From: Alcanivorax sp. DSM 26293 | GTDB lineage: Bacteria > Pseudomonadota > Gammaproteobacteria > Pseudomonadales > Alcanivoracaceae | Direction of reading: 5' to 3' | NCBI RefSeq assembly: GCF_900107995.1 | Contig: NZ_FNUM01000002.1 | Coordinates: 332,283 to 396,282, forward strand | Length of the DNA stretch: 64,000 bases | Shown: piece after piece, positions 35,877-44,129 of the stretch | How positions within the stretch are numbered: the first letter of the stretch is position 1 | How the letters are laid out: the number at the start of each line of letters is the position of its first letter | The notes under the pieces: model-generated | Seen by the model: the letters and a program-made list of their open reading frames with translations, nothing else | What the model was told of the DNA's origin: nothing | Database searches by the model: none | Position numbers and translations under genes: made by a program

Positions 35877-37298
35877 ATGGGTTTTGCGGATTTTCCATTT
35901 GAGTCACGTTTCGTCACGCTGAATGGGCATCGCCTGCATTACATCGATGAAGGTGAAGGACCGCTTATTCTGTTCATCCATGGCAACCCCACATCCAGTT
36001 ATCTGTGGCGTAATGTCATCAAACCCCTGCGCGGCAAATACCGCTGTATTGCCCTGGACCTGATCGGTTTCGGCAAAAGTGACCAGCCCGACCTGGATTA
36101 CCGCTTTCTCACCCATTACCAGTACCTGGAAGAGTTCGTTGCCGCCCTGGCACTCACCGATATCACCCTGGTTCTGCACGATTGGGGCGGTCCGCTGGGC
36201 TTCCGTTTGGCTCAACAGCATCCCGGGAAGGTCAGCCGTCTGTGTTTTATGGAAACCTTCCCGTTCACCTTTGACTGGGATGAATTCCCCCTGCCCTTGC
36301 GGCCCGTTTTCTTTGCCTTTCGGCAGGAACGGCTGGGCCGGTTTCTGATCATCAACCGTAACCTGTTTGTCAGGATGGTGCTGCCCTTCGGGGTTATCCG
36401 CCATCTGCCACGCAGTGTCAGACGTATCTATCAACGTCCTTTTCGTCAGCGCGAGTCCCGCTATCCGGTGTATGTCTGGCCCAACCAGTTGCCGATCAAT
36501 GATCGTCAGGATGAAACCTGGCAAGCCATCGAGCAGATTGAAAAGGGCCTCAGACGCATGTCGCAGCCCATGCTTTTATTGCGTTTTCGCCCTGGCGCAG
36601 TACTCGGCCCGGCTCGAATCCGTTGGTTGCTGGACCAGATCCCCAATCTGGATATTTCCGATTGCGGACGCGGACTACACTATGTGCAGGAAGATAACCC
36701 CAAGGCCATCGCCGAGGCGATCGGGCAATGGCTTCAACCCCCTGCACAAACTGACACTGGGCAATCGCCCGCGTCAGCCGCTCACCGCATTTATCAGTCC
36801 GATGATTATGCGGATTCACTAACCTGGTACTACGGTGAAAGCGGTTACGGCAACGCCCTGGTCGCCGAGTCGCCTCATGGCTTGATCCATTTCGATTTCT
36901 GTGACCACAAGGACGACGCTGTGACCAGATTGAAGCAGCGCTTTCCGGATGCGTGCCTTAACGAGCAGCCGACCCCTGCACTGCTCTCGGCCCTGGAAAA
37001 CCCGGGCACCTCGCACGCCCCATTGCATCTGTGCGGAAGCTCATTCCAGCGTCAGGTTTGGCACGCCTTGCTCGACATCCCCGCCGGCAGCACCCGGCAC
37101 TATGGTGACATTGCCCGGCAAATAGGCAGCCAGGCGCGGGCTGTCGGGCAAGCGGTGGGCAAGAACCGCCTGGCAATACTGGTACCTTGCCACCGGGTTA
37201 CCCGTGCCGATGGTAGTGCGGGCGGCTTTTACTGGGGCGCAGAGTTGAAACAGCAATTACTGGAGCAGGAGCGAACCACAGCAGGACATACCCCATGA
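35877..37298 (+). CDS. Haloalkane dehalogenase-O6-alkylguanine-DNA alkyltransferase fusion
   Basis: One continuous frame of 473 residues (ATG at 35877, AAGGG 9 bases upstream) joins two complete enzymes. Residues 1-285 are a haloalkane-dehalogenase-type alpha/beta hydrolase: His35-Gly-Asn37-Pro in FIHGNPTSSYLW, nucleophile Asp102 and Trp103 in LVLHDWGGPLGF, Glu126 in CFMETFPF at the HLD-II acid position, and the catalytic His in GLHYVQEDNP. Residues 300-473 are a DNA alkyltransferase (Ogt type) with SFQRQVWHALLDIPAG, an HTH region, and acceptor Cys438 in LVPCHRVTRADG. Both active sites look intact. It could couple breakdown of alkylating haloalkanes with DNA repair. The joint function is inference. 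Confidence 0.88.
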   Translation: MGFADFPFESRFVTLNGHRLHYIDEGEGPLILFIHGNPTSSYLWRNVIKPLRGKYRCIALDLIGFGKSDQPDLDYRFLTHYQYLEEFVAALALTDITLVLHDWGGPLGFRLAQQHPGKVSRLCFMETFPFTFDWDEFPLPLRPVFFAFRQERLGRFLIINRNLFVRMVLPFGVIRHLPRSVRRIYQRPFRQRESRYPVYVWPNQLPINDRQDETWQAIEQIEKGLRRMSQPMLLLRFRPGAVLGPARIRWLLDQIPNLDISDCGRGLHYVQEDNPKAIAEAIGQWLQPPAQTDTGQSPASAAHRIYQSDDYADSLTWYYGESGYGNALVAESPHGLIHFDFCDHKDDAVTRLKQRFPDACLNEQPTPALLSALENPGTSHAPLHLCGSSFQRQVWHALLDIPAGSTRHYGDIARQIGSQARAVGQAVGKNRLAILVPCHRVTRADGSAGGFYWGAELKQQLLEQERTTAGHTP

Positions 37299-37573
37299 GA
37301 ATCCCTGATACCGGCAAACGGCCGCCCCAAAGAAAGGTATATCGATCCGCACCATCGGGAGAGGCTGATGTCATGCCTGCAATCCGGCCAAATATCATCT
37401 GCTGCAGGCCTGCAGGTATCAGCCGGTTTTACCGGCTTCGGGCTGATGCTGGCTCCCGGCACCATGGGAAATTTCCCTGTTTGGCCTTATCATCTTCCCC
37501 GGAAGCGCCGGCTGGGCAGGCTGGCTTATGTTTGTATCCCGCCGTTTTCTGCGGGAATGGGAGTAACTGAACA
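37299..37573 (+). pseudogene. Possible degenerate small membrane-protein gene
   Basis: The 275-base gap between the fusion gene and the M48 gene has no convincing ORF with a start. One frame ending at a stop at 37566-37568 encodes a membrane-protein-like tail (PWEISLFGLIIFPGSAG, then WLMFVSRRFLREWE) but is closed upstream by a stop and has no start codon. A second frame supplies hydrophobic residues just before it (AAGLQVSAGFTGFGLMLAP). This could be a frameshifted remnant or chance. Confidence 0.25.
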
Positions 37574-38365
37574 ATGAAATGTCGCCGTTTGATCACGGTT
37601 TCCGTCCTCACCGCCGGTCTGCTGGCCTGCGCCACCTCACCACTGGGACGCAACCAGTTCCTGCTGATGCCAGCGGACCAGATGGATGAGATGGGGAGCA
37701 CCGCCTACGCCCAGATGAAGCAAGAAAAGCCCCAGAGCAAGAACAGCCGTGAAGTGAATTATGTCCTTTGCGTCAGCAATGCCATCACCAGCACCCTGGA
37801 TGGGAATCAGCAGTGGGAAGTGACCGTATTCCAGGAAGACAGTGCCAATGCCTTTGCCCTGCCTGGTGGCAAGATCGGCGTTCATACCGGGCTGCTGAAA
37901 GTGGCCGATAACCAGAGTCAGCTTGCGGCTGTGATCGGCCATGAGATTGGTCATGTGCAAGCGCAGCACTCCAACGAGCGCATGTCCCTGCAATATGCTA
38001 CCCAAAGTGGCATGCAGCTATTGGGCGCCCTGGCGGGCCAGGACAGCGCCGCTAAACAGGGAATAATGGCAGCCCTGGGTGTGGGCGCAGAATACGGTCT
38101 CGCCCTGCCCTTCAGCCGCAAGCATGAAGCCGAAGCCGATATCATTGGCCTGCAGCTGATGGCCCAGGCCGGCTTCGATCCCCGTGAGAGCGTGGGCCTG
38201 TGGCAGAACATGGCCGCGGCCAATGGGGGGAGCGAGCCACCGGAATTCATGTCCACTCACCCGTCCAATTCCACCCGGATTGAAGGTCTGCGCGCGCGTA
38301 TACCGGAAGTGATGCCGCTGTATCAGCAGGCCCAGGCTGCGGGTCGTAAACCGCAGTGTGGGTGA
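37574..38365 (+). CDS. M48-family metalloprotease lipoprotein
   Basis: The 263-residue protein has a lipoprotein signal with lipobox LLAC near residue 19, the zinc site HEIGHVQAQHSNE, and a third ligand Glu in KHEAEADIIGLQLM. The layout matches periplasmic M48 proteases such as LoiP/YggG and the catalytic part of BepA. It probably acts in outer-membrane protein quality control. It follows the degenerate region, has its own start at 37574, and is closed by a terminator. Confidence 0.9.
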   Translation: MKCRRLITVSVLTAGLLACATSPLGRNQFLLMPADQMDEMGSTAYAQMKQEKPQSKNSREVNYVLCVSNAITSTLDGNQQWEVTVFQEDSANAFALPGGKIGVHTGLLKVADNQSQLAAVIGHEIGHVQAQHSNERMSLQYATQSGMQLLGALAGQDSAAKQGIMAALGVGAEYGLALPFSRKHEAEADIIGLQLMAQAGFDPRESVGLWQNMAAANGGSEPPEFMSTHPSNSTRIEGLRARIPEVMPLYQQAQAAGRKPQCG

Positions 38366-38427
38366 GGAAAGCAATTACCCGTTAACAGTGAATAGCGCGC
38401 GGGACAGGTTAACTCTGTCCTGAAATG

Positions 38428-38465
38428 CAAAAGGCCGCGTCCAGACTTTGGGCGCGGCCTTTTTG
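38428..38465. terminator. Bidirectional terminator between the M48 gene and nfuA
   Basis: AAAAGGCCGCG and CGCGGCCTTTTT pair across an intervening loop. It lies between two convergent genes. Confidence 0.9.
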
Positions 38466-38518
38466 CTTTCGGGCTATTGAATCGCCTTACTCGTGTTACA
38501 ACTTTGAACTTGCCACTT

Positions 38519-39115
38519 TTAACTGTAGTAAGCGTTATCCGTGACAGAGTGGTCGGTCTTGTCGCGGACACCGGTCAGGTCCGGCACGCGTTCTTTGAGT
38601 GTCTTCTCCACGCCATCTCGCAGGGTTACGTCGACCACAGAGCAACCCTGGCAGCCGCCACCGAACTCCAGCACCGCCACGTTATCCTCGGTCAGCTCCA
38701 GCAGCTGGACGCTGCCGCCGTGGGCCGCCAGGTTGGGGTTGATCTCGGCATACAGCACGTAATTGATCTTCTCTTCGATGCTGGCATCTTCACTGATGTC
38801 CGGCACCCGGGATTTCGGGGCGCGGAAGGTGAGCTGACCGCCCATGCTGTCTTTCTTGTAGTCGATCACCGCATCTTCCAGGTAGCGCACGCTCTTGCCT
38901 TCCACCCAGGCATGAAAGCCCTCGTAGTCATAGCGAACGTCGCTCTCTTCCTGCTCACCCTCCGGGCAGTAAGCCATGCAGCACTCCGCATGGGGGGTAC
39001 CCGGACGCTCTACAAAAATGCGCACGCCGATATTGCCCTGATCCTGCTTGCCCAACAGGTCACGCAAGTAGTCCTGGGCGGTTTCGGTAATGTTGATCAA
39101 CTGCTCTGCCATCAT
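38519..39115 (-). CDS. nfuA: Iron-sulfur biogenesis protein NfuA
   Basis: The start at 39115 (MMAEQLINITETAQ) follows AGGAA and gives 198 residues. The N-terminal domain is the degenerate A-type carrier fold (GVRIFVERPGTPHAECC). The C-terminal Nfu domain has AAHGGSVQLLEL and GGGCQGCSVVDVTL with the CxxC that binds a [4Fe-4S] cluster. NfuA stores and delivers clusters to apoproteins, especially under oxidative stress or iron limitation. It is convergent with the M48 gene and divergent from the DUF2970 gene. Confidence 0.95.
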   Translation of the reverse strand: MMAEQLINITETAQDYLRDLLGKQDQGNIGVRIFVERPGTPHAECCMAYCPEGEQEESDVRYDYEGFHAWVEGKSVRYLEDAVIDYKKDSMGGQLTFRAPKSRVPDISEDASIEEKINYVLYAEINPNLAAHGGSVQLLELTEDNVAVLEFGGGCQGCSVVDVTLRDGVEKTLKERVPDLTGVRDKTDHSVTDNAYYS

Positions 39116-39316
39116 GATTCCTGTTCGGGATGAATGGCCACCTGGGGGTGGTAATGCTTTCCTGACTATTTTAGTCAGGTACTCCCCAGTTGCAATGGTG
39201 CCGTTGTGAAGCGAATTCAACCCTGCCTTTCTGCGCTGTTACCCGGGCCCCGGCAAGCGTACAATAGATGCCAGTAGCATCAACGTTTAGCCCAACGCCA
39301 AAACGCAGGATTTTCC

Positions 39317-39550
39317 ATGTCCGAGCAACATCACAACCCCGCCAATCAGGACAAGAAACCCACCCTGATTCAGACCATCAGCAGTATTCTGGCCGCCTTG
39401 TTCGGGGTCCAGAGCGCCAAAAACCGCGAGCGCGACTTTACCAAGGGCGATGCCGGGAACTATATCGGTGTCTATGTGCTGCTGGTTCTGGCACTGGTCA
39501 TCGGCATGGTGGTCACGGTCAATATGGTGCTGGACGCCGCCGCAAAGTAA
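39317..39550 (+). CDS. DUF2970 small membrane protein
   Basis: The 77-residue protein has a soluble N-terminus with ISSILAALFGVQSAKNRERDF, the DUF2970 signature, and one C-terminal membrane segment (VYVLLVLALVIGMVVTVNMVL read in parts). Members are short, single-span and uncharacterised. It lies 180 bases upstream of cysI on the same strand. Confidence 0.85.
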   Translation: MSEQHHNPANQDKKPTLIQTISSILAALFGVQSAKNRERDFTKGDAGNYIGVYVLLVLALVIGMVVTVNMVLDAAAK

Positions 39551-39668
39551 GCCCTTCTAATGGCCCGCCGTTATAGCGATATGCCAAGATATTTCTTTTC
39601 ACTATAAGGGCGCTTTGTTAGAGTGCCGCTCTCCCTCCCCCGAGGGAGGCGCTTACCTGTTGAATTCT

Positions 39669-39702
39669 AACCCGAATCTGTGATTTGCCATGGATTCGGG
39701 TT
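39669..39702 (+). promoter_or_regulatory. cysI leader inverted repeat
   Basis: AACCCGAATC (39669-39678) and GATTCGGGTT (39693-39702) form a perfect 10-bp inverted repeat with a 14-base loop, ending 28 bases before the cysI start. It may be an operator or a leader hairpin. The preceding 120 bases include a second small hairpin (CTCCC-CCGAGGGAG region) near 39640. No known riboswitch fold is evident. Confidence 0.45.
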
Positions 39703-39730
39703 CAAGCATAAAGGACGGTGAATCGGTCCC

Positions 39731-41377
39731 ATGTACGTCTATCAGGAACATGACCAGCGATTGCTGGAAGAGCGGGTTGCGCAGTATCGCGACCAGACCC
39801 GTCGTTATCTGGCTGGAGAACTGAGCGAAGACGAGTTTCTCGCCCTGCGTCTCCAGAACGGCCTCTATATTCAGCGTTATGCGCCGATGCTGCGCATATC
39901 CGTTCCTTATGGCTTACTGGCGAGCCGTCAGTTGCGCCGTCTGGCTCATATTGTGCGCACCTATGACAAGGGCTTCTGCCACGTCAGCACCCGTCAGAAC
40001 ATTCAGCTGAACTGGCCGTCCGTAGAGGAAGTGCCGGACATTCTTGCCGAGCTGGCCGAGGTGCAGATGCACGCCATCCAAACCAGCGGCAACTGTATCC
40101 GTAACATCACCACCGATGAATTCGCCGGTGTGAACCCGAAGGAAATTGAAGATCCTCGCCCCTGGTGTGAAATCATTCGCCAGTGGTCCACGTTCAATCC
40201 GGAGTTCGCCTACCTGCCACGGAAGTTCAAGATTGCCGTGAATGCGGTGCCCGATGCGGACCCGGCCCTGATTGGCGTTCACGACATCGGTGTCCAACTG
40301 GTTCACGGTGCCGACGGAGAGACCGGCTTCCAGGTTTGGGCCGGTGGTGGCCTAGGCCGTACCCCGATGACGGGCTCGCTGATCGGCGAGTTTGTTCCCT
40401 GGCAGGATCTGCTGCCCTACCTGGAATCCATCCTGCGGGTGTACAACAAGTACGGTAACCGGGACAACAAGTACAAGGCGCGCATCAAGATCCTGGTGAA
40501 AGCCCTGGGTGCCGACAAGTATCGGGAACTGGTAGAACAGGAGTTCGCCGAGCTGAAAGATGGCCCCATGACGCTGACCCGGGAAGAAGTGGAGCGCATC
40601 CAGTCCTGCTTTACCGCTCCGGCCTACCAGGCAGTGGACACTGCAGCCCTGGACAGCAAACTGGCCGAAGACAAGGCATTCAATCGTTGGTATCACACCA
40701 ACACCCGTGCGCACAAACAGGCCGGTTACCGTGCGGTGACCCTGACCCTGAAGAAAACCGGTCGGATTCCCGGCGATATCAGCGATGAGCAGCTGGAAGC
40801 CGTCGCCGACCTGGCAGACCAGTACAGCTTCGGGGTGCTGCGTAACAGCCATCAGCAGAACATGGTGCTGGCGGATGTGGCTGCCTCGGATCTCTACGAC
40901 CTGTGGAAAGCCCTGGATGCCCTGGGTTTCGCCACCCCCAACCTGGGTCTGATCACCGATATCGTCGCCTGCCCCGGCGGCGATCTGTGCGCCCTGGCCA
41001 ACGCCAAATCCATTCCAGTGGCGGAATCCATCCAGCGTCGCTTCGACAATATGGATTATGTTCACGATCTCGGCCCCATTGACCTGAACATCTCCGGTTG
41101 TATGAACGCCTGTGGTCATCACCACATTGGTCACATCGGCATTCTCGGCGTGGACAAGAAAGGCAAGGAGTTTTACCAGATCACCCTGGGCGGTCGTGGT
41201 GACAGGGAATCCCGGGTGGGTGAGAAACTGGGCCCGTCCTTCGAGTCTGACCAGATCACCGATGTGGTAGAAAACATCATCAAGCTCTACGTGGAAAAAC
41301 GCCTCGAAAACGAGCCGTTCATCGACACCTACGAGCGGATTGGCATGGAACCGTTCAAGGAGCGCATCTATGGGTAA
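39731..41377 (+). CDS. cysI: Assimilatory sulfite reductase (hemoprotein) CysI, PA1838 type
   Basis: The 548-residue enzyme reduces sulfite to sulfide for cysteine synthesis. Repeated ferredoxin-like half-domains contain HVSTRQNIQLNWPS and GVLRNSHQQNMVLADV. The siroheme/[4Fe-4S] ligands are in TDIVACPGGDLCALANAKS and LNISGCMNACGHHHIGH (C-x5-C and C-x3-C pattern). The sequence type and the overlapping DUF934 gene downstream match the Pseudomonas form that does not pair with CysJ but likely uses another electron donor. A strong AAGGAC ribosome site precedes the ATG. Expected control by CysB, encoded at 14093. Confidence 0.92.
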   Translation: MYVYQEHDQRLLEERVAQYRDQTRRYLAGELSEDEFLALRLQNGLYIQRYAPMLRISVPYGLLASRQLRRLAHIVRTYDKGFCHVSTRQNIQLNWPSVEEVPDILAELAEVQMHAIQTSGNCIRNITTDEFAGVNPKEIEDPRPWCEIIRQWSTFNPEFAYLPRKFKIAVNAVPDADPALIGVHDIGVQLVHGADGETGFQVWAGGGLGRTPMTGSLIGEFVPWQDLLPYLESILRVYNKYGNRDNKYKARIKILVKALGADKYRELVEQEFAELKDGPMTLTREEVERIQSCFTAPAYQAVDTAALDSKLAEDKAFNRWYHTNTRAHKQAGYRAVTLTLKKTGRIPGDISDEQLEAVADLADQYSFGVLRNSHQQNMVLADVAASDLYDLWKALDALGFATPNLGLITDIVACPGGDLCALANAKSIPVAESIQRRFDNMDYVHDLGPIDLNISGCMNACGHHHIGHIGILGVDKKGKEFYQITLGGRGDRESRVGEKLGPSFESDQITDVVENIIKLYVEKRLENEPFIDTYERIGMEPFKERIYG

Positions 41378-41861
41378 GCTGATCATCGATGGCGCCATCG
41401 TGGACAACCAGTGGCAGCGTCTGGAAACAGATGCGCTGGAAAATGGCGTCCCGGCACAGGGCAAGATCATTGTGCCGCTGGCCTACTGGCAGGAAAATCG
41501 CGAAGCCCTGATCGCTCGTGGCGACGTGGCGGTTTGGCTGGCCCCCGGCGAGGAGCCGAAAGACCTTGAAGACGATCTTGCCGCTTTGCCGCTGGTGGCA
41601 ATCCACTTCCCTGCCTTCAAGGACGGACGCGGCTACTCCTACGCCCGGGAGCTGCGTACCCGCTACAAATTTGACGGTGAGGTGCGCGCCACTGGCGACG
41701 TACTCCGTGACCAGCTGTTCTACATGACCCGTTGCGGATTCAATGCCTTCGAGGTTCGTGCAGATCGCAATATTGAAGAAGCACTACAAGGCCTCAAGGA
41801 CTTCAGTGTCACCTACCAGGCTGACGTGAACGACCCGAGACCAATTTATCGACGTGCCTGA
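41370..41861 (+). CDS. DUF934 protein, CysI partner
   Basis: The start at 41370 (MGKLIIDGAIVDNQW), preceded by AAGGAG, lies inside the end of cysI with an 8-base overlap, so the two are translationally coupled. The 163-residue soluble protein shows IHFPAFKDGRGYSYARELR and VLRDQLFYMTRCGFNAFEV, the DUF934 signatures. The family is nearly always next to this type of sulfite reductase and is presumed to assist it; its molecular role is unknown. Confidence 0.9.
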   Translation: MGKLIIDGAIVDNQWQRLETDALENGVPAQGKIIVPLAYWQENREALIARGDVAVWLAPGEEPKDLEDDLAALPLVAIHFPAFKDGRGYSYARELRTRYKFDGEVRATGDVLRDQLFYMTRCGFNAFEVRADRNIEEALQGLKDFSVTYQADVNDPRPIYRRA

Positions 41862-41884
41862 TCAGGCTCTGACGGTAGATTCTG

Positions 41885-41914
41885 AAACGCCGCTGGTTAC
41901 AACCAGCGGCGTTT
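41885..41914. terminator. Bidirectional terminator overlapping the zntB 3' end
   Basis: AAACGCCGCTGGTT and AACCAGCGGCGTTT form a perfect 14-bp stem with a 2-base spacer. It ends the cysI-DUF934 transcript and overlaps the last codons and stop of the convergent zntB gene. Confidence 0.85.
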
Positions 41915-42853
41915 TCGCATCCAGACACCCACTCCAAGGGCAATCACTGCGACACCGGAACAGAACCACCAGAACGCATTGGGATCCTCGACACCGGGCA
42001 AACCGCCCACGTTGATGCCGAACAGACCGGTGAGAAACCCCAACGGCAAAAATAAAGCCGAAATAATTGCCAACAGATACATGCGATCATTGATCGCCTC
42101 GTTCTGTACCGAGAACACTTCTTCCTGAAGCAGCGTGGCATGCTCTCTTGCCGCATCCAGATCTTCCAGCAAGCGCTGCAGCCTGTCCGTGGCTTCACGG
42201 ATCAACAGGGTATCGGCTGCCGCAAAGAGACTTTCGTTCTGCAGCTTGATCAGAGCTTCCCGCTGTGGCGCCAGGTATCGCCGCAGGGTAATCGCCCGGC
42301 GACGCAGCAAACTCAAATGTGACGTCAGGCTGGCGGTGGGCGATTCCTCCAGTTGCTGGGCACAGGCCTCCACCTCCAGCTCAAGATTCTCAATGACCTC
42401 TTCCATTCGCCAGATAAGTTGGTCGATCAACTCTGCCACCAGCGCACTAATGGATTCCGGCCCTTGCTGACTGTCCAGAGTCTTCCGGACCGCCTCGACA
42501 CTGAGCAAGGTGCGCTTCTGTGTGCTGATCAATCCTCCCGGTGACACCCACATGCGCAAAGCAATCATGTCCTCCGGCCGTGCCCCCGGGTTAAGATTCA
42601 CACCCCGCAGATACACCAACACCCCCCCGGCGACTTCCGATGCCCGGGGACGGGTTTCCGCGGCGGTCAGGGCATCTATGACGGCTTGGGGAACGGCTTC
42701 GTTCTGCAGCCACTGCTCGCTCTCTTCCCGGGTATAATCCAGGTGAACCCAGTAGCCCGTGGTGTCAGCCAGTTGCTGCTGGGGGTCCAGTGGCTGTGCG
42801 CCCCCGTTTCCGGTCAACTGAAGTGCAATTTTCAGCCAGTTGTTGTCACTCAT
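41897..42853 (-). CDS. zntB: CorA-superfamily zinc transporter ZntB
   Basis: The 318-residue protein has a large N-terminal cytoplasmic domain with long helices (residues 140-255) and two C-terminal membrane segments (LAIISALFLPLGFLTGLFG and WFCSGVAVIALGVGVWM). The loop between them is GINVGGLPGVEDPNAFW, the ZntB form of the CorA GMN signature. It ends with a basic tail MRKRRWL. ZntB moves zinc or other divalent cations. Its stop codon lies inside a terminator hairpin shared with the convergent operon. Confidence 0.87.
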   Translation of the reverse strand: MSDNNWLKIALQLTGNGGAQPLDPQQQLADTTGYWVHLDYTREESEQWLQNEAVPQAVIDALTAAETRPRASEVAGGVLVYLRGVNLNPGARPEDMIALRMWVSPGGLISTQKRTLLSVEAVRKTLDSQQGPESISALVAELIDQLIWRMEEVIENLELEVEACAQQLEESPTASLTSHLSLLRRRAITLRRYLAPQREALIKLQNESLFAAADTLLIREATDRLQRLLEDLDAAREHATLLQEEVFSVQNEAINDRMYLLAIISALFLPLGFLTGLFGINVGGLPGVEDPNAFWWFCSGVAVIALGVGVWMRKRRWL

Positions 42854-42916
42854 TGCGGCCTATGCCCCTGTGTTCTGTTACCCATAGAATGCGTGAGCAG
42901 ATTTCGTCAGACAAAT

Positions 42917-42944
42917 AAAAAAGCGCGGTAATCCGCGCTTTTTT
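42917..42944. terminator. Terminator after the AcuI/YhdH-family gene
   Basis: AAAAAAGCGCGG, TAAT and CCGCGCTTTTTT form a hairpin with a U-run for minus-strand transcription from the oxidoreductase gene. It lies upstream of zntB. Confidence 0.93.
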
Positions 42945-42970
42945 ACTTTCACTGGCACCACATCAATGAA

Positions 42971-43960
42971 TCAAGGCAACCGCACCACGACACGCCCCTG
43001 AACACCGCCCTGAAGGATTTTTTCCACCCAGGCATTGACGCCATCAAGCGCTACCTCATCCGCTTCCAGCAAGGCCAGATCCGCGGGCATCCATTCGTCC
43101 GCAAGCAACTGCCACATCTGCTGCTTTATCTCGCAGGGCAGCTCAACACTGTCCACACCCAGCAGGTTCACGCCGCGCAGGATAAACGGTAATACGGTCA
43201 TTTCCAGCTTGGGGGACGCCGCCAGACCACAGCAGGCGGCAGAGCCACCATACTTCAGGCTTTTCAGTGCCGTGGTCAGCATGTCACCACCGGCACAATC
43301 CACGGCCCCGGCCCATTGTTCTTTGAGCATGGGCTTGCCGGTATTTTCCAGAAAACGGTCGCGGTCAATCACCTCACTGGCGCCCAGGGACTGAAGCCAC
43401 TGATGGGATGCCTGTTTGCCACTGACGGCGCTGACGGAAAAGCCCAGCTTGGCCAGGATGGCCACAGTGATGCTCCCCACACCACCGGTGGCACCGGTTA
43501 CCAACACCGGGCCCTGGTCCGGATTGAGGCCGGTATCGAGCAAGGATTCCACGCACAGGGCTGCGGTCAGTCCAGCGGTGCCCAGCACCATGGCATCACG
43601 GGGAGCCAGACCTTCGGGCAAAGGAACCAACCACTCGGCCGGTACACGGATATACTGGCCGTAACCTCCATCCGTATTCATGCCCAGGTCATAACCGGTG
43701 CAGATTACGGCATCACCCACACTGAATGGGCCGTCAGAGGTTTCCTCCACCACACCCACCGCGTCAATCCCCGGCGTGTGAGGGAACTGGCGGGTGACGC
43801 CCTTGTTGCCGGTGGCGGAGAGGGCATCCTTGTAGTTCAGGGATGACCAGTGCACCCGCACCAGCACACCCTCCTCCCCAAGATCGGCCAGTTCGCGTTC
43901 TTCAACCGCGTTTTCATAGCCGTTCTCGGTTTCACGGGTCAGCAGGGCTTGGAAACTCAT
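42971..43960 (-). CDS. acuI: Acrylyl-CoA reductase AcuI/YhdH-family oxidoreductase
   Basis: The 329-residue MDR-family enzyme has an N-terminal GroES-like domain with WSSLNYKDALSATGNKGVTR, the YhdH/AcuI signature, PHTPGIDAVGVVEE, and the nucleotide motif VTGATGGVGSITVAILAKLG. AcuI reduces acryloyl-CoA to propionyl-CoA with NADPH. In marine bacteria this detoxifies acrylate from DMSP, and the product would feed the methylcitrate pathway encoded at the left end of the window. The start follows AAGGAG. The exact substrate is not proven. Confidence 0.85.
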   Translation of the reverse strand: MSFQALLTRETENGYENAVEERELADLGEEGVLVRVHWSSLNYKDALSATGNKGVTRQFPHTPGIDAVGVVEETSDGPFSVGDAVICTGYDLGMNTDGGYGQYIRVPAEWLVPLPEGLAPRDAMVLGTAGLTAALCVESLLDTGLNPDQGPVLVTGATGGVGSITVAILAKLGFSVSAVSGKQASHQWLQSLGASEVIDRDRFLENTGKPMLKEQWAGAVDCAGGDMLTTALKSLKYGGSAACCGLAASPKLEMTVLPFILRGVNLLGVDSVELPCEIKQQMWQLLADEWMPADLALLEADEVALDGVNAWVEKILQGGVQGRVVVRLP

Positions 43961-43979
43961 GGTCGACTCCTTTGCGTTG

Positions 43980-44062
43980 CGAGAGACGGGGAGCGAGCAG
44001 CGAAAACCTGACTTTTTCCGACTTCCGGGTTTTGGTTTTCGAAACTCGCTGCTCGTCTCTCG
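43980..44062. repeat. CGAG-rich inverted repeat between acuI and sohB
   Basis: CGAGAGACGGGGAGCGAG at 43980 onward and its imperfect inverse ending at 44062 (CTCGCTGCTCGTCTCTCG) give 29-base arms matching at about 23 positions, with a 25-base loop. A GCGACGCTCCTACAA tail at about 44088-44102 resembles the dispersed repeats at 3.3 and 16.1 kb. Confidence 0.7.
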
Positions 44063-44129
44063 TGACTGTCGGGTTATCGCGCCGCCAGCGACGCTCCTAC
44101 AACAAGGGATAACTCGCTAAGGCTAAGCG

